Shown here: in pieces, positions 14,556 to 23,375 of the stretch | Position numbering within the stretch: the first letter of the stretch is position 1 | Layout: each line of letters begins with the position of its first letter | DNA from: Phenylobacterium sp. | Lineage (GTDB): Bacteria; Pseudomonadota; Alphaproteobacteria; Caulobacterales; Caulobacteraceae | Direction: 5' to 3' | NCBI RefSeq assembly: GCF_025934275.1 | Contig: NZ_JAICYI010000035.1 | Coordinates: 1-36,057 of the forward strand | Length of the DNA: 36,057 nucleotides | Translations under genes and position numbers: made by a program | Notes under the pieces: model-generated | Database searches by the model: none | Told to the model about the DNA's origin: nothing | The model's input: only the letters and a program-made list of their open reading frames with translations

Positions 14556-15352
14556 TGCGCGCCTCCCGCGTGGCCGCGGTCGCGCTCCGCTACTTCTACC
14601 TAGTGCGAGGCAGCCCTGTGCGGCTCTTGCCGATGATCGCCTGGGTGGCCATCGACATCGTGCTCTGGGGCTTCATCACCCGCTATCTCGGCGGGCTGAC
14701 CCGATTCAACTTCGTCGCGACCCCGCTGGGCGCGGTGCTGCTCTGGGACTTCCTCGCCCGGGTGATGCAGGGGATCACCACGGCCTTCTTCGAAGATGTC
14801 TGGGCGCGCAACTTCCTGAACGTCTTCGCCACCCCGATCACCATCGGCGACTACCTGCTGGGGCTGGTGCTCACCGGAATCGTCACCAGCCTGTTGGGGC
14901 TGGCCGCGATGCTGCTGCTGGCGACCAGCGTGTTCGGGCTCTCCTTCTTCGCCTACGGCGTGGCCCTCGCCCCGTTTGTGTTCGTGCTGTTCATCACCGG
15001 CATATCGCTTGGGATCGTCGGAACATCGATCGTGCTCCGCTTCGGGCCGGCGTCGGAGTGGCTGATCTGGCCGATCCCATCGCTGCTGTCGCCGTTCGTG
15101 GGCGTCTTCTATCCGCTCGCCACCCTGCCCGCCTGGATGCGCGCCATCTCCCGCCTGCTGCCGCCGTCCTACGTCTTCGAGGGCATGCGCGCGATCGTCA
15201 CCGGCAAGAGCGCGCGCTGGGACCAGCTCGCGTTCGGGAGCGTGCTTTCGGTGCTCTATCTGGTCGCCGCCTGCGGGCTGTTCGCCGCGGTCTACAGCTA
15301 CGCCCTGAGGACCGGGCTGATCGCCCGCTACTCCGCCGAAACGGCGAACTAG
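14552..15352 (+). CDS. ABC-2 type transporter permease
   Basis: A 266-aa integral membrane protein with about six transmembrane segments (near 25-45, 60-80, 105-130, 135-160, 170-190 and 230-252). It carries the ABC-2 family motif region LLSPFVGVFYPLATLPAWMRAISRLLPPSYVFEGMR. NodJ and ABC-2 exporters for polysaccharides, lipids or drugs have this layout. The start overlaps the ATPase stop by 4 bases. Together they form a complete half-transporter pair that would work as a heterotetramer. Confidence 0.9.
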   Translation: MMRASRVAAVALRYFYLVRGSPVRLLPMIAWVAIDIVLWGFITRYLGGLTRFNFVATPLGAVLLWDFLARVMQGITTAFFEDVWARNFLNVFATPITIGDYLLGLVLTGIVTSLLGLAAMLLLATSVFGLSFFAYGVALAPFVFVLFITGISLGIVGTSIVLRFGPASEWLIWPIPSLLSPFVGVFYPLATLPAWMRAISRLLPPSYVFEGMRAIVTGKSARWDQLAFGSVLSVLYLVAACGLFAAVYSYALRTGLIARYSAETAN

Positions 15353-15414
15353 TCCGGTTGATCTCGATGGAGCGGCAAGCGCATGCTCGGCGAGAACGTG
15401 CGAGAGGAGCCGCC

Positions 15415-16782
15415 ATGCAGAGCCTCGTGGCCGAACTTGAGCGCTGTCTGGGCGCGGGCGGCCTGGTCAGCGGCGAGACCGCCGCCGAGCAGGCCTTCAG
15501 CCCCTGGACGCGGCTCGGCAAGCCGATGGCGATCGCCAGGCCCCGCTCGACGCAGGAGGTGGCCGAGGTGCTGCGCAGCGCCGGCAGGGCCGGCGTTTCG
15601 GTGGTGCCGTGGGGCGGCCGCACGGGTCTCGTGGATGGCGCCCTGGCTGAGGGCGCCATCGCGCTGAGCCTCGAACGCATGAACGCGATCGAGGAGATCG
15701 ATGCGGTCGGCTCGACCATGACCGTCCAGGCAGGCTGCGTCCTGGAGCGGGCCTGCGAGGCGGCCGATGCGGCGGGCCTGTTCCTGCCGCTCGACCTCGG
15801 CGCGCGCGGCTCGGCCACGGTGGGCGGGGTGATCTCGACCAACGCCGGCGGCAACCGGGTGATCCGCTACGGCATGACCCGCGACATGATCCTGGGGCTG
15901 GAGGCGGTCTTGGCCGACGGCACGGTGATCCCGGCCATGAACCGGCTGATCAAGAACAACACGGGCTACGACATCAAGCAGCTGTTCATCGGCTCGGAGG
16001 GCACGCTGGGCGTGGTCACCCGCGCGGTCTTCCGCCTGCAGGCCAAGCCGGCCGCGCAGAATACCGGCTTCCTGGCGGTGGACGGTTTCGAGGCGCTGCC
16101 GAAGCTGCTGCGGCGGATGGATTCGGAGCTCGGCGGCGCGCTCTCCGCCTTCGAGGTGATGTGGCCGGAATTCTACGAGCTGGTCACCACCGAGCCCGCC
16201 GCCGGCCGGCCGATCCTGCCGCCCGGCCACGCCTTCTACGTGCTCGTCGAGGCGCTGGGCGCCGATCCCGAAGCCGATGGCGAGCGGTTCGAGGCTGTGC
16301 TGGCCCAGGTCCTGGACGACGGCCTCGTGGTCGACGCCGTGGTCGCCAAGTCGCAGGCCGAGCGGGATCGGATGTGGGCCCTGCGCGACGACGTTCGCCA
16401 GACCGCCCGCAACGGGCCGACAGTGGTGTTCGACATCAGCCTGCCGATCCCCGAGATGCAGGGCTACCTCACCGAGGTGCGCCAGGCGCTGACCGCCCGC
16501 TGGCCCAAGGCTCAGCTCACGGTCTTCGGTCATCTCGGCGACGGCAACCTGCACCTGATCGCAGGCGTGGGCGATCCCAAGGCCCGGCATGACATCGAGG
16601 AGCTGGTCTATCGCCCCTTGCAGGCGCGGGGGGGTTCGGTCTCCGCCGAGCACGGGATCGGACTGCAGAAGCTGGCTTATCTTTCCACCTCGCGTTCGCC
16701 GGCCGAGCTCGCCCTGATGCGCACCATCAAGGCCGCCCTTGATCCCAAGGGCGTGCTCAATCCCGGCAAGGTGCTCGGATAG
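15415..16782 (+). CDS. FAD-binding oxidoreductase, GlcD/D-lactate dehydrogenase type
   Basis: A 455-aa flavoprotein of the COG0277 family, with an N-terminal PCMH FAD domain and a C-terminal FAD-oxidase domain. Markers are VVPWGGRTGLVDGAL, GSATVGGVISTNAGGNRVIRYGMTRD, NNTGYDIKQLFIGSEGTLGVVT, FGHLGDGNLHL (metal and substrate residues) and SAEHGIG. Relatives oxidise D-2-hydroxy acids such as D-lactate, glycolate or D-2-hydroxyglutarate. The ATG at 15415 has GAGGAG upstream; an earlier in-frame ATG at 15367 is less well placed. It follows the ABC genes by about 60 bp and its stop overlaps the Shine-Dalgarno of the next gene. Whether it takes part in the hydroxylase pathway is unproven. Confidence 0.92.
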   Translation: MQSLVAELERCLGAGGLVSGETAAEQAFSPWTRLGKPMAIARPRSTQEVAEVLRSAGRAGVSVVPWGGRTGLVDGALAEGAIALSLERMNAIEEIDAVGSTMTVQAGCVLERACEAADAAGLFLPLDLGARGSATVGGVISTNAGGNRVIRYGMTRDMILGLEAVLADGTVIPAMNRLIKNNTGYDIKQLFIGSEGTLGVVTRAVFRLQAKPAAQNTGFLAVDGFEALPKLLRRMDSELGGALSAFEVMWPEFYELVTTEPAAGRPILPPGHAFYVLVEALGADPEADGERFEAVLAQVLDDGLVVDAVVAKSQAERDRMWALRDDVRQTARNGPTVVFDISLPIPEMQGYLTEVRQALTARWPKAQLTVFGHLGDGNLHLIAGVGDPKARHDIEELVYRPLQARGGSVSAEHGIGLQKLAYLSTSRSPAELALMRTIKAALDPKGVLNPGKVLG

Positions 16783-16793
16783 GAGGCGCAGCC

Positions 16794-17909
16794 GTGGGCC
16801 TGGTGGTGGATTGCGACTCCCACGTCATGGAGCCGGCGGGCTTGTGGCAGGAGTACCTGGAGCCGAAGTTCCGCGATCGCGCCATCCGGATCGAAGAGCG
16901 CGATGGAGTCGAGCACCTGATCATCGGCGAGACGAGCGTGCTCTCGGGCATGCTCGCCGGCCTCGGCGGGGCGCACCTCGACCGCAAGGACCTGTTCAGC
17001 CCCGGCCGCACCTACGCCGAAGGCTGTGAGCCGGCGAGCTACGATCCCGCGGCGCGGATGCGGATGCTCGACGCCTGGGGCGTCGACGTGGGCGTGCTGT
17101 TCCCGACGATCGGCATCCTGCCGTTCCCGACCGAGGACCACGCGCTCGCCTCGGCCTACTGCCGCGCCTACAACCGCTGGCAGGCCGACTTCGCCGCCGG
17201 CGCACCGGGCCGCGTTGCTCCGATCGCCGCGATCAACTGGCGCGATGTCGAGACCGCCGCCGAGGAGCTCGCGAGCTGCGTGAAGGCCGGTTTCAAGGGC
17301 CTCTTCGTCCCGCCGGAGATCGTTGACGGCCGCCGGCCCAGCGATCCGCGGTTCGATCCGATTTGGCGGCTCTGCGAAGATGCCGGCATTCCCGGCTGCC
17401 TCCACGTGATCGTCCGCTTCTCCGGCTCCGCGGGCGGTTTCGGCGCCTGGCACGAGACCAAGCCCGGGCCGGTGTTCACCTTCGGCCTCGGCGCGACGGG
17501 GCAGCTCATGCCCGCCATGGCCGCCATGGTCACCGACGGCCTCTTCGATCGTTTCCCCAGACTCAAGATCGTCAGCGTCGAGGCGGGCTGTGGTTATGCG
17601 GCCTATCTGATGGACCGGCTGGACGAGAAGGCCGAGGTGCTGCGCGCCCTGCTGCCCGCGCCGCCCAAGCTGAAGCCCAGCGATTACATCCGCCGCAACT
17701 GCTGGTTCGTGGCCGAGCCCGAGGAGCGGACGATCGGGGCCATGCTCGAGCTCGTGGGGGAGGACCGGATCCTGTGGGGAAGCGACTACCCGCACGTCGA
17801 CTCGACGCTAGCGGCCCCGCAGCTGATCCGCCGCTCGCTCGCAGACCTCCCGCCGGCGCGCCAGGCTGCGGTGCTGGGCGAGAATGCGCGGGCGCTGTTC
17901 GGGCTCTAG
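16794..17909 (+). CDS. Amidohydrolase-family (COG2159) metal-dependent hydrolase or decarboxylase
   Basis: A 371-aa TIM-barrel enzyme of the amidohydrolase_2 (ACMSD-like) family, whose members decarboxylate or hydrolyse aromatic or muconate-type acids with a divalent metal. Features are the N-terminal strand DCDSHVMEP (residues 6-14), a barrel core with FKGLFVPPEI and IPGCLHVIV, EAGCGYAAYLMDRLDE, and the late catalytic aspartate in LWGSDYPHVDST. The start is GTG at 16794 with a perfect AGGAGG at 16781-16786 that overlaps the preceding stop codon, so it is clearly translated as part of the operon. It is the last gene. The pairing with a molybdenum hydroxylase hints at ring or heterocycle breakdown (inference). 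Confidence 0.88.
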   Translation: MGLVVDCDSHVMEPAGLWQEYLEPKFRDRAIRIEERDGVEHLIIGETSVLSGMLAGLGGAHLDRKDLFSPGRTYAEGCEPASYDPAARMRMLDAWGVDVGVLFPTIGILPFPTEDHALASAYCRAYNRWQADFAAGAPGRVAPIAAINWRDVETAAEELASCVKAGFKGLFVPPEIVDGRRPSDPRFDPIWRLCEDAGIPGCLHVIVRFSGSAGGFGAWHETKPGPVFTFGLGATGQLMPAMAAMVTDGLFDRFPRLKIVSVEAGCGYAAYLMDRLDEKAEVLRALLPAPPKLKPSDYIRRNCWFVAEPEERTIGAMLELVGEDRILWGSDYPHVDSTLAAPQLIRRSLADLPPARQAAVLGENARALFGL

Positions 17910-17929
17910 TGCGGCTGCGAGCGTGGCGC

Positions 17930-18355
17930 CTACCAGCGTCCCCCGGGGAATCCAGGCCGGCCCGCACCCATGCCATGGGCTTCGACATGATGGCGAAACG
18001 CCCCGCGGCGATGGTGATCGAAGATCAGCGGATTGTTCACGAACACGCCGAACCCGTACCCGAACGGCCAGTCGTAGCCGAAATCATCGTCGCCCAGCCC
18101 ATACAGCATCGGCGCCGGCGGATAAGCCCCGGGATAGTAGGCCTGCTCATAGGGAGAGACTGGCGGAGGCCGGGCCACGGTCTGCTCGCCCCCGTAGTAG
18201 TTCACAACCTGGATCATGGCGGCCCGATGACGGACAGCCGCGTGCGTTGGATGGTGAGCGCTCGCGCAGCTGCAGAGCTCACGAGCGCTGAGCGGCCCGG
18301 CGCAGGCTGCACCGATCACGAGGGCCGCGATCCCCGCGGATATTCTTGAGATCAT
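17930..18355 (-). CDS. Small exported protein of unknown function
   Basis: A 141-aa protein I do not recognise. Residues 1-24 form a signal peptide (MISRISAGIAALVIGAACAG, cleavage after SA-RE or thereabouts). The mature part has two cysteines near the start (LCSCASAHH), then Pro/Tyr-rich sequence (SPYEQAYYPGAYPP), an aromatic/Gly block (GYDWPFGYGFGVFVNNPLIF) and a His/Gly-rich tail. The composition resembles small periplasmic or surface proteins in Caulobacteraceae. The ATG at 18355 is fixed by the signal peptide. It is convergent with the amidohydrolase with a gap of only 20 bp. Confidence 0.65.
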   Translation of the reverse strand: MISRISAGIAALVIGAACAGPLSARELCSCASAHHPTHAAVRHRAAMIQVVNYYGGEQTVARPPPVSPYEQAYYPGAYPPAPMLYGLGDDDFGYDWPFGYGFGVFVNNPLIFDHHRRGAFRHHVEAHGMGAGRPGFPGGRW

Positions 18356-18467
18356 GAGCTTCGCCTTTCGCCGCGGGCGGCGAAATCGGCGGCGTTCCCG
18401 CGCGCCGCCGCCGCGCCGTGGATTCAACCTGACAACAGTCGCGGTTGTTCCTGGCGCCCGGCGACAT

Positions 18468-18542
18468 TGGTAGGCCGGGTGGGGATCGAACCCACGACCA
18501 TTCGATTAAAAGTCGAATGCTCTACCGCTGAGCTACCGGCCC
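18468..18542 (-). tRNA. tRNA-Lys (anticodon TTT)
   Basis: The minus strand folds as a cloverleaf. The acceptor arm GGGCCGG pairs with CCGGCCT (first pair G-U). The D arm contains GCTCAGCGGTAGAGC. The anticodon stem TTCGA/TCGAA carries the loop CTTTTAA with anticodon TTT. The T arm is GTGGG-TTCGATC-CCCAC. The 3' CCA is encoded at 18468-18470. The length is 75 nt. There is no integrase or repeat beside it. Confidence 0.95.
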
Positions 18543-18662
18543 CCGACGTGACGGGGCTCGTCCAGCCCGGTCGCGAAGCGGCGCGGACCATAGGGACCGT
18601 GATCTTGCCGCGCAAGGGAGGAGGCCTTAACAGGGCGGGGGGACGCGAAGAGCTCGGATAAC

Positions 18663-19310
18663 ATGCGCAAGGCCGCACGCGCCGTCCTGCCGCTCGCCGC
18701 CCTCCTGATCGCGGCCTGCACGACCACCTCCCCCAAGAACCCCGAGCGGGTCGAGACCACCGACCAGGCGGAGCGCGACAACGTCGAAGGCGCGGTGTCG
18801 GCGCCATTGCGCGACTTCAACGTCATGCGCACGAAGATTCCCGGCATCCTGCTGGAAGCCATGGCCGATGCGTACGACGAGCCGCCCCCGCACTTCACCT
18901 GCGGCCAGCTCGAGACCCTGATCGAGCCGCTCGACATCGCGCTCGGCCCCGACCTCGACATCCCCGACAAGAAGGACGAGAGCCTGCGCCAGAAGGGCCG
19001 CGGCGCCACCCTCGGCGCGGTGGCCGGGGTCACTTCCGGCGTCATCCCGTTCCACAGCTGGGTGCGCAAGCTCACCGGCGCGGAGCGGCACGATCAGTAC
19101 GTGCAGGACGCCATCAAGGCCGGATCCGTGCGCCGCGCCTATCTGAAAGGCCTGGGCGAGGCCAACGGCTGCCCGCCGCCGGCCACGCCCTCGCACGTCA
19201 TGGCCAGCCGCCCGACCATGGAACAGGCGATCAAGCCTCGCTATCCGACGCGGCTGCCGCCCGCCGGGCGAACGCCTGGCGAAACGCCGAAAGGCGAGCC
19301 TCCGCGATAG
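18663..19310 (+). CDS. Predicted lipoprotein of unknown function
   Basis: A 215-aa protein with a lipoprotein signal peptide: a short basic start, hydrophobic core and lipobox IAAC with Cys19, followed by [15 protein letters not shown]. The mature part has a probable ordered core (residues 40-165) with the segment [33 protein letters not shown] and a cysteine pair ([14 protein letters not shown]). The last 50 residues are Pro-rich. I do not recognise the family. Its 3' end overlaps the convergent tgt gene by 80 bp (19231-19310). The overlapping Pro/Thr-rich tail may be under little constraint, or an earlier effective end may apply in relatives. Confidence 0.75.
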   Translation: MRKAARAVLPLAALLIAACTTTSPKNPERVETTDQAERDNVEGAVSAPLRDFNVMRTKIPGILLEAMADAYDEPPPHFTCGQLETLIEPLDIALGPDLDIPDKKDESLRQKGRGATLGAVAGVTSGVIPFHSWVRKLTGAERHDQYVQDAIKAGSVRRAYLKGLGEANGCPPPATPSHVMASRPTMEQAIKPRYPTRLPPAGRTPGETPKGEPPR

Positions 19311-20361
19311 CGGCCCGCAGGTCGACCATCAGGGCCTCGAAGAAGGCGAGATTGTGCCACGACAGCAGCACCTGCCCCAGGATCTCGTCCGACCGCACAA
19401 GATGGTGCAGGTAGGCCTTTGAATAGTCGCGACTGGCGGGCACGGGGATCGACTCGTCCAGCGGGCTCTCGTCCTCGGCGAAGCGGGCGTTCTTCAGGTT
19501 GATCGGGCCGGACGCGGTCCACGCCTGGCCGTGCCGGCCCGAGCGGGTGGGCAGCACGCAGTCGAACATGTCGACCCCGCGCGCGACGGCCTCGATGATG
19601 TCGACGGGCTTGCCGACTCCCATGAGATAGCGCGGCCGATCGGGCGGCAGCATCGCCGGGGCGAAGTCGAGCACATCCACCATGGCGGCGTGGCCCTCGC
19701 CCACCGCCAGGCCGCCAATGGCGTAACCGTCGAAGCCGATTTCCAGGAGCCGCTCGGCGGACTCTCTCCGGAGGGCCTCGGAGATCCCGCCCTGCTGGAT
19801 GCCGAACAGGGCCTGCCGCTCGCGGGCGCCGAACACCGCCTTGCAGCGCGCGGCCCACTGTGCGGAGCGGCGCATAGCTTCGGCGACGCGCTCGGCGGGC
19901 GCCGGCAGGCCCACCAGCTCATCCAGCTGCATCACGAGGTCGGCGCCCAGGAGGTCGGCCTGGATCTCGATCGAGCGCTCGGGCGAGAGCGCATGGCGCG
20001 AGCCGTCGAGGTGGCTCTGGAATGTGACCCCGTCGTCGGTGACCTCCGAGATCTTCGCGAGCGACATAACCTGGAAGCCGCCGGAATCGGTCAGGATCGG
20101 CTTCTCCCAGCGCATGAAGCGGTGCAGGCCTCCGAGCCTCGCCACCCGCTCGGCGGTGGGCCGGAGCATCAGGTGGTAGGTGTTGCCCAGCAGGATGTCG
20201 GCGCCGGCCGCGGCGACCTGATCGACGCTCAGCGCCTTGACCGTGCCGGCCGTGCCGACCGGCATGAAGGCGGGCGTGCGGATCTCGCCGCGCGGCGTGG
20301 CCAGAACGCCGGTGCGCGCGGCGCCGTCGGTCGCGGCGACGCGGAACGGGAAGGCCGCCAT
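19231..20361 (-). CDS. tgt: tRNA-guanine transglycosylase lacking the zinc-cysteine motif
   Basis: A 376-aa TIM-barrel enzyme that exchanges guanine-34 for preQ1 in tRNAs with GUN anticodons (Asp, Asn, His, Tyr), a step of queuosine synthesis. Catalytic residues are present: Asp92 (TDSGGFQ), Asp147 (MQLDE) and nucleophile Asp267 ([14 protein letters not shown]), plus GGLAVGE at 216-222. The structural zinc site is not: where bacterial Tgt has CxCxxC before R-x-Y-S-R-A-Y-L-H-H-L, this protein reads SIPVPAS (304-310), so all three cysteines are missing while His336 remains. The DNA reads cleanly through the region, so it is not a frameshift. The start overlaps the queA stop (TGATG). Confidence 0.93.
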   Translation of the reverse strand: MAAFPFRVAATDGAARTGVLATPRGEIRTPAFMPVGTAGTVKALSVDQVAAAGADILLGNTYHLMLRPTAERVARLGGLHRFMRWEKPILTDSGGFQVMSLAKISEVTDDGVTFQSHLDGSRHALSPERSIEIQADLLGADLVMQLDELVGLPAPAERVAEAMRRSAQWAARCKAVFGARERQALFGIQQGGISEALRRESAERLLEIGFDGYAIGGLAVGEGHAAMVDVLDFAPAMLPPDRPRYLMGVGKPVDIIEAVARGVDMFDCVLPTRSGRHGQAWTASGPINLKNARFAEDESPLDESIPVPASRDYSKAYLHHLVRSDEILGQVLLSWHNLAFFEALMVDLRAAIAEARLSAFRQAFARRAAAASDSEA

Positions 20362-21437
20362 CAGGGCGCCCGCCAGATGAGCGAGGCGTCCCCGTAGGAA
20401 TAGAACCGGTAGCCGGCGTCGATCGCGTGCGCATAGGCGGCGCGAACCGTCTGGGTGCCCGCAAACGCGCAGACCAGCATGAACAGGGTCGACTTCGGCA
20501 GGTGGAAGTTGGTCATCAGCCCGTCGGCCGCCCGGAATCGGTAGCCGGGGGTGATGAAGATCTCGGTCTCGCCCGTGAACGGCCGCACCACGCCATCCTC
20601 TCCGGCCGCCGACTCCAGGAGCCGCAGAGAGGTGGTGCCCACGCAGACAATGCGCCCGCCCGCTGCTTTGAGCGCATTGAGGCGCTCGGCGGCGGCGGCA
20701 TCCACCTCACCCCATTCGGCATGCATGCGGTGGTCTTCCACGCGTACGGCCTTGACCGGCAGAAAGGTGCCCGCGCCGACGTGCAGGGTGATGCGGACGA
20801 TCTCGACCCCGGCCCCCGCCAACCGCTGCAGCAGCTCGGGCGTGAAGTGCAGGCCGGCGGTCGGCGCAGCCACCGAGCCATCCTCCTGGGCATAGACGGT
20901 CTGGTAGTCGGTGCGGTCCTGCTCGTCCTCCGCCCGGCGCGCGGCGATATAGGGCGGCAGCGGCATAGCCCCGCGCTCCGCGATCGCCGCGTCGAGGTCC
21001 GGGCCCGACAGGTCGAAGGCGAGCGCCACCTCGCCCGCGTCTCCCTTGGCCTTCACCGTCGCATTGAGCTCGCCCAGGAAGCAGGCCCGGTCATGCGCCT
21101 CGCCGAACACGATCCGGTCGCCCTCCGCCAGGCGCTTGCCCGGCCGCATGAACGCCGTCCAGACGTGGCCGGAGAGCCTCCGGTGCAGCGTCGCCTCGAC
21201 GGCGACCCGGCTGTCGTCCCGCAAGCGCTGGCCCTTCAGGCGCGCGGGGATCACACGGGTGTCATTGAGCACCAGGGCGTCGCCTCGCTGAAGCAGCCCC
21301 GGCAGATCGCTCACCCGAGCGTCGGCGAACGATTCACCGGGCCGCACGAGGAGCAGCCGCGCCGCATCGCGCGGGTGGGCGGGACGGAGTGCGATCCGAT
21401 CCTCCGGCAGGTCGAAATCGAAGTCGGCGAGCTGCAT
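20361..21437 (-). CDS. queA: S-adenosylmethionine:tRNA ribosyltransferase-isomerase
   Basis: A 358-aa enzyme that transfers and isomerises the ribosyl part of S-adenosylmethionine onto preQ1-modified tRNA to give epoxyqueuosine. Family motifs are [24 protein letters not shown] at the N-terminus, [51 protein letters not shown] and [19 protein letters not shown]. The ATG at 21437 was preferred to a GTG at 21455 because it begins the conserved MQLADFDF. It is followed directly by tgt with a one-base overlap, so the two successive steps of queuosine synthesis are translationally coupled. The gene is divergent from the EEP gene with a 61-bp gap. Confidence 0.95.
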   Translation of the reverse strand: MQLADFDFDLPEDRIALRPAHPRDAARLLLVRPGESFADARVSDLPGLLQRGDALVLNDTRVIPARLKGQRLRDDSRVAVEATLHRRLSGHVWTAFMRPGKRLAEGDRIVFGEAHDRACFLGELNATVKAKGDAGEVALAFDLSGPDLDAAIAERGAMPLPPYIAARRAEDEQDRTDYQTVYAQEDGSVAAPTAGLHFTPELLQRLAGAGVEIVRITLHVGAGTFLPVKAVRVEDHRMHAEWGEVDAAAAERLNALKAAGGRIVCVGTTSLRLLESAAGEDGVVRPFTGETEIFITPGYRFRAADGLMTNFHLPKSTLFMLVCAFAGTQTVRAAYAHAIDAGYRFYSYGDASLIWRAP

Positions 21438-21498
21438 CGTTGCGCCTTGCGCCACGCGGCGGCTGGCGCGTCAAGCCGCGCGGCTGCTAGAGGCGGAC

Positions 21499-22515
21499 AT
21501 GGGTCTCCTGCGACTCGCGCTGAACATCGTGCTCGGGCCGCCGGTGGTGCTGCTGGCCCTGATCAGCGCCGCGGCTGGCGTCGCGGCGCTGCAGGGCCGT
21601 CACAGCCTGCGCTGGGACCTGCTCACCCACTTCGCACCAGTCTGGCTGGCGGGCGCGCTGCTGGCGGGCCTCTTCGCCCTGCTGCTGTTCGGCGGGATGA
21701 CGCGGCTGCTGGTGCTGGCGCTCACGGGCGTCGGCGTCGTCGCCGGGGGCGCTCTGATGGCGCCGGAGTTGACGCGCAGCGCCGGGCCGCGCGCCGGTCC
21801 CGATGCGCCGGGCCAGCTGAAGATCATCCAGTTCAACGTCTGGAACCACAACTCCGAGATCGCCCGCACGATCGACTGGATGGCCGCCGAACGGCCCGAT
21901 CTGGTGATCCTGGAGGAGACCACGCCCGCGTTCCGCCGCGCGCTCGAGGCGCGCACCGGCTGGCGTTCGGTCTGCCGCGATTGCGAGGTGATGATCTATT
22001 CGCCCCGTCAGATGACGCGCGGCTATGTTTCCGCCGAGCCCGCCGTCGGGCCGCTCGCCCACGCCATCTTCCACGACGTGGAAGGCGCCTTCGACGTGGT
22101 CGGCGTGCATGACGCCTGGCCGACGGACGGGAACGACCAGCAGCGCCAGGAGGCCCGCCTCGCCCGCGCGCTGGACGAGCTGCCTCGCGAGCGCACGATC
22201 CTGGCCGGCGACTTCAACTCCACGCCCTGGTCGTTCGCCCGGCGCGACTGGGACAGCGCCTTTCGCCTGATCCGCCGCGATCGCGCCCTGTTCACCTGGC
22301 CGGCCGGCAAGGTCCTGGCGCGGCGAATGAGCTTGCCGTTCGCCATCCTGCCGATCGATCACGTCTATGCGGGCCCTGCCTGGGCGACGGTCGACATACA
22401 CAGGGGCCCGAGCCTGGGCTCAGACCACTATCCGCTGGTGGCTACTCTAGCGCCCGTCGAGCCGCCGCCAGCGACTCTTGACGACGCGACCGCTCGACCT
22501 GGAAGCGGGAGGTAA
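21499..22515 (+). CDS. Membrane-anchored endonuclease/exonuclease/phosphatase-family protein
   Basis: A 338-aa protein with three predicted N-terminal membrane helices (about 5-30, 48-68 and 70-90) and then an EEP domain. EEP motifs are QFNVWNHN, DLVILEE (metal glutamate), VGVHDAWP, LAGDFNSTPWS, PIDHVYAG and GSDHYPL (catalytic Asp-His). This is the architecture of the many YafD-like or membrane EEP proteins, whose substrates are mostly unknown and could be nucleic acid or phospholipid. The EEP domain probably faces the periplasm (inference). The last 25 codons overlap the convergent gene ending at 22442, by 74 bp. Confidence 0.87.
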   Translation: MGLLRLALNIVLGPPVVLLALISAAAGVAALQGRHSLRWDLLTHFAPVWLAGALLAGLFALLLFGGMTRLLVLALTGVGVVAGGALMAPELTRSAGPRAGPDAPGQLKIIQFNVWNHNSEIARTIDWMAAERPDLVILEETTPAFRRALEARTGWRSVCRDCEVMIYSPRQMTRGYVSAEPAVGPLAHAIFHDVEGAFDVVGVHDAWPTDGNDQQRQEARLARALDELPRERTILAGDFNSTPWSFARRDWDSAFRLIRRDRALFTWPAGKVLARRMSLPFAILPIDHVYAGPAWATVDIHRGPSLGSDHYPLVATLAPVEPPPATLDDATARPGSGR

Positions 22516-22903
22516 GCGCCTCGGCCTTGCGGTCGAGTTCGGCGCGCTGATCCTCGATCTCGGACAGGGCCTTGGCGTGCTCGGCTTCCAGGGTCGCAAG
22601 CGCCTTCTCCAGGTCCGCAACCTTCTTGAGCGCCGCCTTGGACGGGCCCGCCGGCTTCGGTTTGCGGGCGGGCTTCAGCCCGGCAAGCGCATCGCGGCCG
22701 CCCGCCGGCCGGCGGAGCACTTCGCCGGGGTTGGCCTTGGCGGCCGTCACCAGTCTCGGATCGTCCGTCTGGTGGGCGAGCCCGGTCTTGAAGAGATCCT
22801 GGCGGCTGCCCCACGCGGCCAGCGCCTTGGCCTTCGAGGACGCCGCGACCACGTAGTCCGTGAGGCCGTCGGAGGTGACGAAGACCTTCAGGCGCGGCGC
22901 CAT
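22442..22903 (-). CDS. Conserved coiled-coil protein of unknown function
   Basis: A 153-aa protein. The N-terminal half (MAPRLKVFVTSDGLTDYVVAASSKAKALAAWGSRQDLFKTGLAHQTDDPRLVTAAKANPGEVLRRPA) looks like a small folded domain linking a sequence strand to helices, and I think it is conserved in Caulobacterales. The C-terminal part (about 80-153) is a Lys/Glu/Ala coiled coil. I do not recognise a function. It begins 10 nt after the ppiB stop, so it is probably the last gene of the coaD-cyclophilin operon. The 3' end overlaps the convergent EEP gene. Confidence 0.72.
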   Translation of the reverse strand: MAPRLKVFVTSDGLTDYVVAASSKAKALAAWGSRQDLFKTGLAHQTDDPRLVTAAKANPGEVLRRPAGGRDALAGLKPARKPKPAGPSKAALKKVADLEKALATLEAEHAKALSEIEDQRAELDRKAEALTSRFQVERSRRQESLAAARRALE

Positions 22904-22913
22904 GGCCCAGGCC

Positions 22914-23375
22914 TCACGCGTCGGCCGCCACTTTCATCGAGACGATCTTGCCCGGGTTGTGCGGCGGCTCGCCCTTGGGCAAGGCGTCGACGTTCTCCAT
23001 GCCCTCCACCACCTCGCCCCAGACGGTGTATTCGCCGTCAAGGAAGCGGGCGTCGCCGAAGCAGATGAAGAATTGGCTGTTGGCCGAATTGGGATTGGGC
23101 GTGCGCGCCATCGAGCAAACCCCGCGGACGTGCGGCTCGCGGCTGAATTCGGCCTTCAGGTTCGGCTTGTCAGATCCACCCGAGCCGCTGCCGGTGGGAT
23201 CGCCGCCTTGAGCCATGAAGCCTGGGATGACCCGGTGGAACACAACGCCATCGTAGAATCCCTCGCGGGCCAGCTCCTTGATGCGCGCCACGTGTCCGGG
23301 CGCGAGATCGGGCCGGAGCTTGACCGTCACGGGTCCGGTGTCGAGTTGCATGATCAGTGTGTTCTCGGGATCCAT
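22914..23375 (-). CDS. ppiB: Cytosolic cyclophilin-type peptidyl-prolyl isomerase
   Basis: A 153-aa single-domain cyclophilin that speeds cis-trans isomerisation of Xaa-Pro bonds. Active-site segments are FHRVIPGFMAQGGDPTGSGSGG (with the catalytic arginine), SMARTPNPNSANSQFFIC and LDGEYTVWGEVVEGM. It has no signal peptide, so it is cytoplasmic. The ATG at 23375 overlaps the stop of the preceding exported cyclophilin (TGATG), making a coupled cytosolic/periplasmic pair. An in-frame start further upstream at 23408 would lie inside that gene and is rejected. Confidence 0.93.
   Translation of the reverse strand: MDPENTLIMQLDTGPVTVKLRPDLAPGHVARIKELAREGFYDGVVFHRVIPGFMAQGGDPTGSGSGGSDKPNLKAEFSREPHVRGVCSMARTPNPNSANSQFFICFGDARFLDGEYTVWGEVVEGMENVDALPKGEPPHNPGKIVSMKVAADA

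Noticed and set aside
15349..16653. A 434-codon minus-strand frame
   Set aside because: Antisense to the FAD oxidoreductase, whose family motifs are unambiguous.
18468..18542. The tRNA gene as an integration site for a mobile element
   Set aside because: No integrase, no repeat of the tRNA 3' end, and only ordinary chromosomal genes nearby.
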